In this document: one piece after another, positions 1 to 5,956 of the stretch
How the letters are laid out: the number at the start of each line of letters is the position of its first letter
Numbering within the stretch: the stretch's first letter is position 1
Assembly (NCBI GenBank): GCA_002425245.1
Contig: DILW01000031.1
Span: forward strand, 3,916-11,680
DNA: 7,765 nt
DNA from: Betaproteobacteria bacterium UBA5582
GTDB taxonomy: Bacteria; Pseudomonadota; Gammaproteobacteria; Burkholderiales; Rhodocyclaceae
Direction of reading: 5' to 3'
The notes under the pieces: generated by a model
The model's input: only the letters and a program-made list of their open reading frames with translations
Told to the model about the DNA's origin: nothing
The model's database searches: none
Translations under genes and position numbers: made by a program

Positions 1-1273
1 GCTTGCGCACCTCGTCGGCGACGACGGCGAAGCCGCGGCCGCTTTCGCCGGCGCGTGCGGCTTCGATCGCGGCGTTGAGCGAGAGCAGGTTGGTCTGTTC
101 GGAGATTTCCTTGATCTCACGGGCGAAGCCGGAAATCTGCCGGGTGTGCTGCTGCAGTTCCTGCATCGAGGCGGCGGAGCTGCGCGCTTCGTCGGAGATG
201 TTGCCGATTTCCAGTATCGCCGCATGGATGATGCGACCGCTTTCGCTGGCGGTTTCCCGGGTGGTCCGGGTGGCGTCGGCGGCGCTGCCGGCGCTTTCTG
301 CCATGACGGCGATGGCGGTGGTCAGTTCCTCGATGGCGGCGGTGATCATTGCTGCCGAATCGCTTTGCTGGTTGCTCGCTTCTGCAACTTCGCGGGCCGA
401 GTCGCGCAAGGCTCGGGCATTGTCGGCAGTGGTGCTGCTGCCGTCCTTGACTTCGCCGATCAGCTTGCGCAAACGTGCCTGCATGTCGTCGATTGCTGCC
501 ACCAGCGAGTGCGCGGCGACCTTGCCCTTGCCCAATGCCTGGCTGAGGTCGCCGTCGGCGACGCGGCGGGTGGCTGTGACCACGGTGGCGAGCTCGCCCC
601 CCAGACGCCCGAGGATATTGCGGCCGATGGCGAGGGCGAGAACCAGGAAAAATGCCGAGCCACCGCCGCCGACCGCGACGACCCAGAAGGCGGCTTCGCC
701 GAAGCGGCGGTCGGCCAGTTGCGCGGCGATGCCGGCGCTGTCGCTGCTGGCCGCGGAGATCGAGGCGAAGGTTTCGGCCAGGGCTGCGATCAAGGGGGCG
801 TCGGCGTCGCGGACGCCGGCATCGACCATCTGTATGTATTTGGGTTCGCCGGGTTCGTTGCTTGCCAGGACCTCGTCGTAAAGCTGGTTGAGTGATTCTG
901 CCAGCGGCCGAAGTTCGTCAATCCGCCCGGCGTTTTGCAGGCCGGCGCGGTGCAGCGCTTCCAGTTCGTCGATGGCGCTCAGGAACTGCTGGCGACCCGC
1001 GGTGAATTCGGCGCGTCCCTTGTCGAACTCGCTGCTCATGAAACTGCGCAGCATCATTGCGTTGAGGCCGCGTTGCTGGCGCTGAAATGCGTTCTGAGCG
1101 GCGCTTACCTCTGCCAGCGCTTGACTGCTGCGGGCGAGCTGGGCCGCGACCTGATGAACATCGTCACGGAAACCTTGCAGGCTGAGCAGGGCGGTGATGA
1201 GAAGGGTGATGCCCAGGGCGCCACCCACGCCAACCAGTGCCAGAATCCCGCCGCGAATGGAGAAATTTTTCAT
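1..1273 (-). CDS. Methyl-accepting chemotaxis protein, 3' end cut by window edge
   Basis: This is an inner-membrane chemoreceptor that would pass ligand signals to CheA/CheW at the receptor array. The 424 visible residues begin with a short basic N-terminus and TM1 at about 9-31. A mostly helical, Ala/Gln/Glu-rich periplasmic region follows at about 32-192, the size of a four-helix-bundle sensor. TM2 lies at about 194-218 and a HAMP-like linker at about 219-270 (RRVADGDLSQ). The long cytoplasmic coiled coil ends in the diagnostic hairpin tip at about 389-424, with QTNLLSLNAAIEAARAGE and GRGFAVVADEVRK. The usual tip has LLALN, so S398 is a mild variant. The ATG at 1273 is the first start after an in-frame stop at 1301-1303, and it places TM1 correctly. 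No clear Shine-Dalgarno precedes it. The gene is divergent from pstS. The family call is certain; the ligand cannot be read from sequence. The C-terminal half of the signalling domain lies outside the window. Confidence 0.95.
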   Translation of the reverse strand, partial: MKNFSIRGGILALVGVGGALGITLLITALLSLQGFRDDVHQVAAQLARSSQALAEVSAAQNAFQRQQRGLNAMMLRSFMSSEFDKGRAEFTAGRQQFLSAIDELEALHRAGLQNAGRIDELRPLAESLNQLYDEVLASNEPGEPKYIQMVDAGVRDADAPLIAALAETFASISAASSDSAGIAAQLADRRFGEAAFWVVAVGGGGSAFFLVLALAIGRNILGRLGGELATVVTATRRVADGDLSQALGKGKVAAHSLVAAIDDMQARLRKLIGEVKDGSSTTADNARALRDSAREVAEASNQQSDSAAMITAAIEELTTAIAVMAESAGSAADATRTTRETASESGRIIHAAILEIGNISDEARSSAASMQELQQHTRQISGFAREIKEISEQTNLLSLNAAIEAARAGESGRGFAVVADEVRK

Positions 1274-1290
1274 GATTTTTGGATTAATGT

Positions 1291-1308
1291 GACTTAAATA
1301 TCAAAGTC
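1291..1308. promoter_or_regulatory. Imperfect 18-bp AT-rich dyad upstream of the chemoreceptor gene
   Basis: GACTT at 1291-1295 pairs with AAGTC at 1304-1308, and the centre ATAT is also self-complementary, so 14 of 18 positions are symmetric. It lies 18-35 bp before the chemoreceptor start and overlaps that gene's candidate -10. The position suits an operator, but AT-rich dyads of this size also arise by chance. No known regulator is recognised. Confidence 0.25.
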
Positions 1309-1326
1309 GTCAGGTTAGCCTGCCAA
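1298..1326 (-). promoter_or_regulatory. Candidate sigma-70-type promoter for the chemoreceptor gene
   Basis: On the minus strand, TTGGCA (complement of 1321-1326) matches the -35 consensus at five of six positions. It is followed 17 bp later by TGATAT (complement of 1298-1303), which matches the -10 at only three of six. Transcription would start near 1291, giving a leader of under 20 nt. I looked for a flagellar sigma-28 promoter, common for chemoreceptors, and found no convincing one. This is a weak call. Confidence 0.25.
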
Positions 1327-1375
1327 TGTTTCAGGCGTTTTGCGCGGCGTTGGGGTTTCCAGGATATGAGGCTGC

Positions 1376-1393
1376 TTGTCATCGGACTGTAAC
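1376..1393 (+). promoter_or_regulatory. Pho box (PhoB binding site) upstream of pstS
   Basis: Two direct 7-bp repeats, TTGTCAT (1376-1382) and CTGTAAC (1387-1393), are separated by 4 bp (CGGA). This is the architecture of the E. coli PhoB site, whose repeat consensus is CTGTCAT with an 11-bp period. The first repeat matches at six of seven positions and the second at five of seven. The box covers the place where a -35 would sit relative to the -10 candidate at 1404-1409, as expected for a class of promoter that needs PhoB. It lies 54 bp before the pstS start and its cognate regulator gene, phoB, is in the same operon. The call rests on visual match and spacing. Confidence 0.7.
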
Positions 1394-1403
1394 AATGGCC
1401 CGG

Positions 1404-1409
1404 TAACCT
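1404..1409 (+). promoter_or_regulatory. Candidate -10 element of the pstS promoter
   Basis: TAACCT begins after 10 bp from the end of the Pho box, the spacing seen at E. coli PhoB-dependent promoters. It matches TATAAT at three of six positions. The hexamer 17 bp upstream (1381-1386, ATCGGA) is a poor -35, consistent with activator dependence. Transcription would start near 1416, giving a leader of about 32 nt. Confidence 0.45.
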
Positions 1410-1434
1410 GCGCTCTGTTGCTTTTTTTCCCCCC

Positions 1435-1440
1435 AAGGAG
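1435..1440 (+). promoter_or_regulatory. Ribosome binding site of pstS
   Basis: AAGGAG lies 7 nt before the ATG at 1448. It fixes that start over the in-frame ATG at 1376, which lies inside the Pho box, has no such site and would add 24 residues before the signal peptide. Confidence 0.85.
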
Positions 1441-1447
1441 TCCCCTC

Positions 1448-2446
1448 ATGTTCAAGCAGTCCAAACTTGTTTCCGCGCTGGCCGTTGCCGGTTTTGCCTT
1501 GTTTGCCCAAGTTGCCCACGCCCAGGTCATCAAGATTGATGGCTCCTCGACCGTTTACCCGATCACCGAAGCGGTTGCCGAAGATTTCCAGAAGGCCAAG
1601 AAGAACGCCATCAAGGTGACGGTCGGTATCTCCGGTACCGGCGGCGGCTTCAAGAAGTTCTGCCGCGACGAAACCGACATCTCCAACGCCTCGCGCCCGA
1701 TCACTTCCAAGGAAATGGCCGACTGCAAGGCGGCTGGCGTCGATTACGTCGAAATGCCGATTGCCTACGATGCCCTGACTGTGGTCATCAACCCGAAGAA
1801 CACCTTCCTCAAGCAGGCGACCGTCGAAGAGCTGAAGAAGCTGTGGGAACCGGCGGCCCAGGGCGTGGTGATGAAGTGGAACCAGGTCAATCCGGCCTGG
1901 CCTGATGCGCCGGTCAAGCTGTTCGGCGCCGGTGCCGATTCGGGTACCTTCGAATACTTCACCGAAGCCATCGTCGGCAAGGCCAAGTCCTCGCGCGGCG
2001 ACTACACCGCCTCGGAAGACGACAATGTGCTGGTCCAGGGCGTCTCGCGTGACGTCAATGCCATCGGTTACTTCGGCTACGCCTACTACGCCGAGAACAT
2101 GTCCCGCCTGAAGGGGCTGCCGATCGTCAATCCGAAGACCGGCAAGGCGGTCGAGCCGTCCGGCGCCAACGTCGAGAACGGTACTTACGTGCCGCTGTCG
2201 CGCCCGATCTTCATCTACGTCAAGGCCAAGTCGCTGCAGAAGCCGGAAGTCAAGGAGTTCATCGAGTTCTACATGAAGAACGCCGACAAGCTGATCCGCG
2301 AAGTCAAGTACGTGCCGCTGCCGAAGGTGGCCTACGAAGGCAATCTGAAGCATGCCAAGGACGGCAAGATCGGTACCGTGTTCGGTGGCCACAACGAAGT
2401 CGGCATCACCGTCGAGGAAATCCTGAAGCGCGAAGCCAAGATGTAA
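1448..2446 (+). CDS. pstS: Periplasmic phosphate-binding protein PstS
   Basis: PstS captures inorganic phosphate in the periplasm and delivers it to the PstCAB transporter. The 332-residue product opens with a classic Sec signal peptide: basic MFKQSK, a hydrophobic core, and the cleavage motif AHA at 23-25, leaving a mature protein that starts QVIKIDGSSTVYP. Expected phosphate-contact loops are visible at GSSTV (32-36), GISGTGGG (60-67), DISNASRPI (77-85) and GADSGTFEYF (162-171). The length fits the family. The binding loops resemble the PstS class of cyanobacteria and many Gram-positives (TIGR02136-like) more than E. coli PstS, which has GAGATFP at the first loop. The upstream Pho box implies strong induction under phosphate starvation, and the hairpins downstream suggest PstS is made in excess of the later genes. 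The family includes sulfate- and other oxyanion-binding relatives, but pstCAB next door makes phosphate the clear substrate. Confidence 0.97.
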   Translation: MFKQSKLVSALAVAGFALFAQVAHAQVIKIDGSSTVYPITEAVAEDFQKAKKNAIKVTVGISGTGGGFKKFCRDETDISNASRPITSKEMADCKAAGVDYVEMPIAYDALTVVINPKNTFLKQATVEELKKLWEPAAQGVVMKWNQVNPAWPDAPVKLFGAGADSGTFEYFTEAIVGKAKSSRGDYTASEDDNVLVQGVSRDVNAIGYFGYAYYAENMSRLKGLPIVNPKTGKAVEPSGANVENGTYVPLSRPIFIYVKAKSLQKPEVKEFIEFYMKNADKLIREVKYVPLPKVAYEGNLKHAKDGKIGTVFGGHNEVGITVEEILKREAKM

Positions 2447-2459
2447 GCCTCGCCCGGCG

Positions 2460-2488
2460 GGCCTTTTCGGCCTGTCGCCGAAAAGGCC
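2460..2488 (+). other. Perfect 12-bp stem hairpin after pstS
   Basis: GGCCTTTTCGGC (2460-2471) and its exact reverse complement (2477-2488) enclose a 5-nt loop, starting 13 nt after the pstS stop. No U-tract follows, so it is not a terminator by itself on the plus strand. Its 3' arm shares GGCC at 2485-2488 with the next hairpin, so both cannot form fully at once. A likely role is protection of the pstS 3' end or modulation of the terminator that follows. Confidence 0.75.
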
Positions 2489-2514
2489 GGTCCGGGAACG
2501 GACCGGCCTTGTTT
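2485..2514 (+). terminator. Rho-independent terminator-like hairpin between pstS and pstC
   Basis: GGCCGGTCCG (2485-2494) pairs perfectly with CGGACCGGCC (2499-2508) around a GGAA loop, and TTGTTT follows at 2509-2514. The very GC-rich stem plus a U-rich tail is terminator-like, but the tail is short and interrupted. It lies just 18 nt before the pstC start, within what must be one operon, so partial termination is the likely outcome, leaving more pstS than pstCAB-phoU-phoBR transcript. Confidence 0.65.
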
Positions 2515-2517
2515 CCG

Positions 2518-2523
2518 AAAGGA
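2518..2523 (+). promoter_or_regulatory. Ribosome binding site that selects the GTG start of pstC
   Basis: AAAGGA ends 8 nt before the GTG at 2532, a good spacing. The nearby in-frame ATG at 2544 would be 20 nt away, so GTG is preferred. Confidence 0.65.
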
Positions 2524-2531
2524 ACCTTCCA

Positions 2532-3479
2532 GTGAATCACACCATGTCCGCAAAATCCGCCTCCGACCTGCATCAGGTCAGCGACCGCCTGGCCCACAAC
2601 GCCTTGCGCAACGTTAACGAGCGTTTGATCGAACTCGTCCTTTTTGCCGCTGCGGCGGTTTCGGTACTGACGACGGTCGGTATCGTCTATGTGCTCGTTT
2701 CCGAGTCCATCCACTTTTTCCAGAATGTCAGCATCGTCGACTTCCTGACCGACAATCAATGGACCCCGCTGTTCGACGACGCCCACTACGGCATCATGGT
2801 GCTCATTTCGGGCACCCTGGTTTCTTCGGGGGTTGCCCTGGCCGTTGCCATCCCGATGGGTACCATCATCGCGATCTACCTCTCCGAGTTCGCCAATCCC
2901 AAGGTGCGTGAGGTGGCCAAGCCCGTGCTCGAACTGCTCGGCGGTATCCCGACCATCGTCTTCGGCTATTTCGCGCTGTTGATCGTCACCCCGCTGTTGC
3001 AGAAGATATTCCCGGAGCTGCCGGGCTTCTCGCTGCTCTCCGCCGGTCTGGTGATGGGCATCATGATCGTTCCCTACATCGCCTCGCTGTCCGAGGATGC
3101 GATGCGCGCAGTGCCGATGAGCATGCGCGAAGGCTCCTACGCGATGGGCGCGACCAAGCTCTACACCGCGATCCACGTCGTCGTTCCGGCCGCCGTCTCC
3201 GGCCTGGCCGCTTCCTACATTCTCGGCATCTCGCGGGCGGTCGGTGAAACCATGATCCTGGCGGTCGCCGCCGGCATGCAGCCGAACCTGACCTGGAACC
3301 CGATGGAACCGGCTGCCACCATCACCTCTTACATCGTCCAGGTGGCGCTGGGCGACTTGCCGCACGGCTCGATCGGCTACCAGACGATCTTTGCCGCCGG
3401 CCTGACCCTGCTGCTGATCACGCTTGTCTTCAACATCATCGGCCAGTGGCTGCGCCGTCGCTACCGTGAGGCTTACTAA
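2532..3479 (+). CDS. pstC: Phosphate ABC transporter permease PstC
   Basis: PstC is one of the two inner-membrane permeases of the high-affinity phosphate importer and pairs with PstA. The 315-residue product, starting at GTG, has a cytoplasmic N-terminus of about 32 residues and six hydrophobic spans at about 33-57, 86-118, 132-157, 166-186, 217-247 and 283-305. The signature cytoplasmic loop that docks on the ATPase is clear at about 199-240, with EGSYAMGATK and then GISRAVGETM. GGIPTIVFGYFALL at 137-150 is typical of the family. The length is close to E. coli PstC (about 319). The ATG four codons later (2544) is a less likely start. The gene lies 85 nt after pstS, across the hairpin pair, and only 1 nt before pstA, so the two permeases are probably translationally coupled. 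Confidence 0.96.
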   Translation: MNHTMSAKSASDLHQVSDRLAHNALRNVNERLIELVLFAAAAVSVLTTVGIVYVLVSESIHFFQNVSIVDFLTDNQWTPLFDDAHYGIMVLISGTLVSSGVALAVAIPMGTIIAIYLSEFANPKVREVAKPVLELLGGIPTIVFGYFALLIVTPLLQKIFPELPGFSLLSAGLVMGIMIVPYIASLSEDAMRAVPMSMREGSYAMGATKLYTAIHVVVPAAVSGLAASYILGISRAVGETMILAVAAGMQPNLTWNPMEPAATITSYIVQVALGDLPHGSIGYQTIFAAGLTLLLITLVFNIIGQWLRRRYREAY

Positions 3480-3480
3480 C

Positions 3481-4416
3481 ATGCAACCCATGACCACCGA
3501 ACAAATCCGCGCGCTGATCGCCCGCGGCAAACTCAAGGACACGCTGTTCCAGGCAATCGGCATCCTGTGCCTGGGCATCGGCCTGCTGGTGATCTTCCTG
3601 CTGGTCGGCGACATGCTGATGCGCGGCATGGAACGTCTCAACATCGAGTTCTTCACCGAGTTCGCCTCGCGTCGCGCCTCGCAATCCGGCATCCTGTCGG
3701 CCTGGGTCGGCACGCTGCTGGTGATGCTGGTCACCGCCGCCGCCGCGGTGCCGCTCGGGGTTGCTGCCGGCATCTATCTTGAGGAATACGCCAAGCGCAA
3801 CTGGGTGACCGACATCATCGAGATCAACATCACCAACCTCGCCGCCGTCCCGTCCATCGTTTATGGCCTGCTGGCGCTCGGCATCTTCGTGTACACCTTC
3901 GGCTTCGGGCAGAGCATCCTGTCGGCCGGCCTGACGCTGGCGCTCCTGATCCTGCCGATCGTCATCGTCGCCACCCGGGAAGCGATCCGCTCGATTCCGG
4001 CGATGATCCGCGAAGGTTCGATGGCGGTCGGTGCCACGCGCTGGCAGACCTGCCGCTACCATATCATCCCCTACGCCATGCCCGGCATCCTGACCGGCGT
4101 CATCATCGGCCTGGCCCGCGCCATCGGTGAGACGGCGCCGATCATCACCATCGGTGCGTTGACCTTCATCGCCTTCCTGCCGCCCGCGCCGTTTGCGCCG
4201 ACCGGTATGGACGGTGCCACGGCCGGCATGTTCGACTGGGTGATGTCGCCTTTCACGGTGATGCCGATCCAGATCTTCAACTGGACCTCGCGCCCCGATC
4301 CGGCCTTCGAGGTCAACGCCGCCGCCGCCGGCTTCGTGCTGATGGGCATGGTGCTGTCGATGAACGCCGTCGCCATCTGGCTGCGCTATCGCATGCGCAA
4401 GAACATCAAGTGGTAA
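3481..4416 (+). CDS. pstA: Phosphate ABC transporter permease PstA
   Basis: PstA is the second inner-membrane permease of the phosphate importer. The 311-residue product has a hydrophobic span at about 22-44, further spans at about 71-100, 116-140, 145-165 and 198-230, and a last one at about 280-302. Between them the family loop EGSMAVGATRWQT (178-190) continues to GLARAIGETAP (210-220), which forms the coupling helix that contacts PstB. AAVPSIVYGLLALG (121-134) mirrors the PstC motif, as expected for homologous half-channels. The ATG at 3481 follows the pstC stop by 1 nt and has TGAGG at 3467-3471 inside the end of pstC. A longer reading from 3424 would overlap pstC by 56 nt and adds no membrane or family sequence, so it was not used. 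An ATG at 3490 is possible but badly spaced from the ribosome site. Confidence 0.95.
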   Translation: MQPMTTEQIRALIARGKLKDTLFQAIGILCLGIGLLVIFLLVGDMLMRGMERLNIEFFTEFASRRASQSGILSAWVGTLLVMLVTAAAAVPLGVAAGIYLEEYAKRNWVTDIIEINITNLAAVPSIVYGLLALGIFVYTFGFGQSILSAGLTLALLILPIVIVATREAIRSIPAMIREGSMAVGATRWQTCRYHIIPYAMPGILTGVIIGLARAIGETAPIITIGALTFIAFLPPAPFAPTGMDGATAGMFDWVMSPFTVMPIQIFNWTSRPDPAFEVNAAAAGFVLMGMVLSMNAVAIWLRYRMRKNIKW

Positions 4417-4475
4417 GCCCGGGAAATCCTGAACCGGCAAACTCCGCCAACCGAATACTGAAAATGGAACCGCAA

Positions 4476-5255
4476 ATGCAAACTCACGACAGCCCCCAAC
4501 TCAAGGCCGAAGCACGGGATTTCAACTTCTTCTACGGTCAGGCCCAGGCGCTGAAGAAGATCAACATGCCGATTTACGACAAGAAGGTGACCGCGCTGAT
4601 CGGGCCTTCCGGTTGCGGCAAGTCCACCTACCTGCGCAGCTTCAACCGCATGCACGATCTCTACCCGGGCAACCGTTACGAGGGTGAGATCCGCTTCTAC
4701 CCGGACAACACCAACCTGCTGTCGCCGGAGGTCGATCCGATCGAAGTGCGGATGCGTGTCGGCATGGTCTTCCAGAAGCCCAATCCTTTCCCCAAGACCA
4801 TCTACGAGAACGTCGCCTACGGCCTGCGTGTGCGCGGCGAAAACAACAAGCGCGTGCTCGACGAGAAGGTCGAGAACGCCCTGCGCGGCGCCGCCATCTG
4901 GGAAGAAGTGAAGGACCGCCTGCAGGACCTGGCGCCCAACCTTTCCGGCGGTCAGCAGCAGCGTCTGTGCATTGCCCGTGCGCTGGCCACCGACCCGGAA
5001 CTGCTGTTGTTCGACGAGCCGACCTCGGCGCTTGACCCGATCGCTACCGGCGCCATCGAGGAGTTGGTGCATGAGCTCAAGAAGCGCGTCACCATCCTCA
5101 TCGTCACCCACAACATGCAGCAGGCGGCGCGCGTTTCCGATTACACCGCCTACATGTACCTCGGCGAGATGGTCGAGTTCGGCAAGACCGACGAGATTTT
5201 CATCAAGCCCAAAGACAAGCGTACTGAAGATTACATCACCGGCCGCATGGGCTGA
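4476..5255 (+). CDS. pstB: Phosphate ABC transporter ATP-binding protein PstB
   Basis: PstB is the cytoplasmic ATPase that powers phosphate import through PstCA. All ABC motifs are intact in the 259-residue product: Walker A GPSGCGKST (43-51), Q-loop VFQKPNPFP (98-106), signature LSGGQQQR (156-163), Walker B LLLFDEP (176-182), D-loop SALD (184-187) and the switch histidine H212 in VTHNMQQ. FNRMHDLYPG (56-65) and KPNPFP are typical of PstB among ABC ATPases. The length is nearly that of E. coli PstB (257). The start is the uncertain part: ATG 4476 has a weak GGAA 6 nt upstream, ATG 4464 has no ribosome site, and GTG 4410 would overlap pstA. I favour 4476 because it gives the family length. The gene follows pstA by 59 nt, the widest gap after pstC, with no hairpin or promoter that I can see. 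Confidence 0.96.
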   Translation: MQTHDSPQLKAEARDFNFFYGQAQALKKINMPIYDKKVTALIGPSGCGKSTYLRSFNRMHDLYPGNRYEGEIRFYPDNTNLLSPEVDPIEVRMRVGMVFQKPNPFPKTIYENVAYGLRVRGENNKRVLDEKVENALRGAAIWEEVKDRLQDLAPNLSGGQQQRLCIARALATDPELLLFDEPTSALDPIATGAIEELVHELKKRVTILIVTHNMQQAARVSDYTAYMYLGEMVEFGKTDEIFIKPKDKRTEDYITGRMG

Positions 5256-5266
5256 GGAGCAGGAAA

Positions 5267-5956
5267 ATGAACCAGTCCCAACACGTATCCAGCCAGTTCG
5301 ACGAAGACCTTGGTCGTTTGCGCACCCATGTACTGCAGATGGGTGGTCTGGTCGAGACGCAGATTTCAGCGGCAATCGACGCCTACACCACCGGCGAGGT
5401 GGCCAGCGTCAAGACCATCGTCGAGACCGACCGCAAGGTCAATGAACTGGAAAAGGCAATCGACGACGATTGCGCCCACATCATCGCCCAGCGCCAGCCG
5501 GCGGCCTCCGACCTGCGCCTGGTGCTCGGCATCAGCAAGATCGTCACCGACCTCGAACGGGCCGGCGACGAGGCCAAGAAGATCGCCAAGGGCGTGCGCC
5601 GCATCTACGAAGCCGGTCACCTGCCCAGCCAGTATGGCGTCGGCATCCGTCATCTGGCGGAGGCCACCCTGACCATGGTCCGTCAGGCGCTCGATGCTTT
5701 TGCCCGACTCGACGGCACCCAGGCGGTCAGCGTCATCCGCGCCGACGCCGACGTCGATGTCGAATTCAAGTCGATCATCCGCCAATTGATCACACACATG
5801 ATGGAAGACCCGCGTACCATTACGACCTCGATCGAAATCATCTCGATCTCACGGGCCATCGAGCGGATCGGCGATCATGCCAAGAACATTTCCGAGCAGG
5901 TGATCTTCGTGGCGGAAGGACGTGACATTCGTCATAACAAGGAGGCGATCAAGTGA
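5267..5956 (+). CDS. phoU: Phosphate signalling protein PhoU
   Basis: PhoU is a peripheral cytoplasmic protein that relays the state of the Pst transporter to PhoR, keeping the Pho regulon off when phosphate is plentiful. The 229-residue product is all-helical in character and shows the family's internal duplication: ETDRKVNELE (53-62) with ERAGDEAKKIA (97-107) in the first half, and ADADVDVEF (159-167) with ERIGDHAKNI (199-208) in the second. These acidic E/DxxxD patterns form the metal clusters of the two three-helix bundles. The length is close to E. coli PhoU (241). AGGAG at 5255-5259 overlaps the pstB stop codon and sits 7 nt before the ATG, so translation is probably coupled to pstB. 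Its 3' end overlaps phoB by 4 nt, tying the transporter block to its regulators. Confidence 0.97.
   Translation: MNQSQHVSSQFDEDLGRLRTHVLQMGGLVETQISAAIDAYTTGEVASVKTIVETDRKVNELEKAIDDDCAHIIAQRQPAASDLRLVLGISKIVTDLERAGDEAKKIAKGVRRIYEAGHLPSQYGVGIRHLAEATLTMVRQALDAFARLDGTQAVSVIRADADVDVEFKSIIRQLITHMMEDPRTITTSIEIISISRAIERIGDHAKNISEQVIFVAEGRDIRHNKEAIK
5939..5945 (+). promoter_or_regulatory. Ribosome binding site that selects the GTG start of phoB
   Basis: AAGGAGG, a near-perfect anti-16S match, lies inside the end of phoU 7 nt before the GTG at 5953. It supports a start codon that overlaps the phoU stop in a GTGA junction. Confidence 0.85.

Noticed and set aside
3..895. Plus-strand open frames of 292 and 249 codons at the left edge
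   Set aside because: They are antisense to the chemoreceptor, whose diagnostic signalling tip is read in frame on the minus strand.
1274..1326. A flagellar sigma-28 promoter for the chemoreceptor
   Set aside because: GATA of TTTGATAT weakly recalls the GCCGATAA element, but no TAAA-like -35 lies at the right distance.
1311..1341. CAGG/CCTG/CAGGC short inverted repeats followed by TTTT as a terminator
   Set aside because: Stems are only 4-5 bp with a 9-nt loop, and no transcript is expected to end there because both flanking genes are transcribed away from it.
1379..2392. A 337-codon minus-strand open frame antisense to pstS
   Set aside because: It is fully covered by a signal-peptide-bearing, motif-complete PstS on the other strand, and would run into the Pho promoter.
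2406..3773. A 455-codon open frame on the minus strand antisense to pstC and the start of pstA
   Set aside because: It mirrors the strong third-position G/C bias of true genes on the plus strand. Its product is Asp/Arg/Gly/His-rich low-complexity sequence with no recognisable domain, and it runs against intact PstC and PstA.
3436..4440. A 334-codon minus-strand open frame antisense to pstA
   Set aside because: Same artefact of codon bias: composition rich in D, H, R, G and Q, no domain, and no convincing start region.
5930..5945. A second Pho box just before phoB
   Set aside because: GTGACAT and TCGTCAT are present but 7 bp apart, not 11, and lie within the phoU coding sequence.
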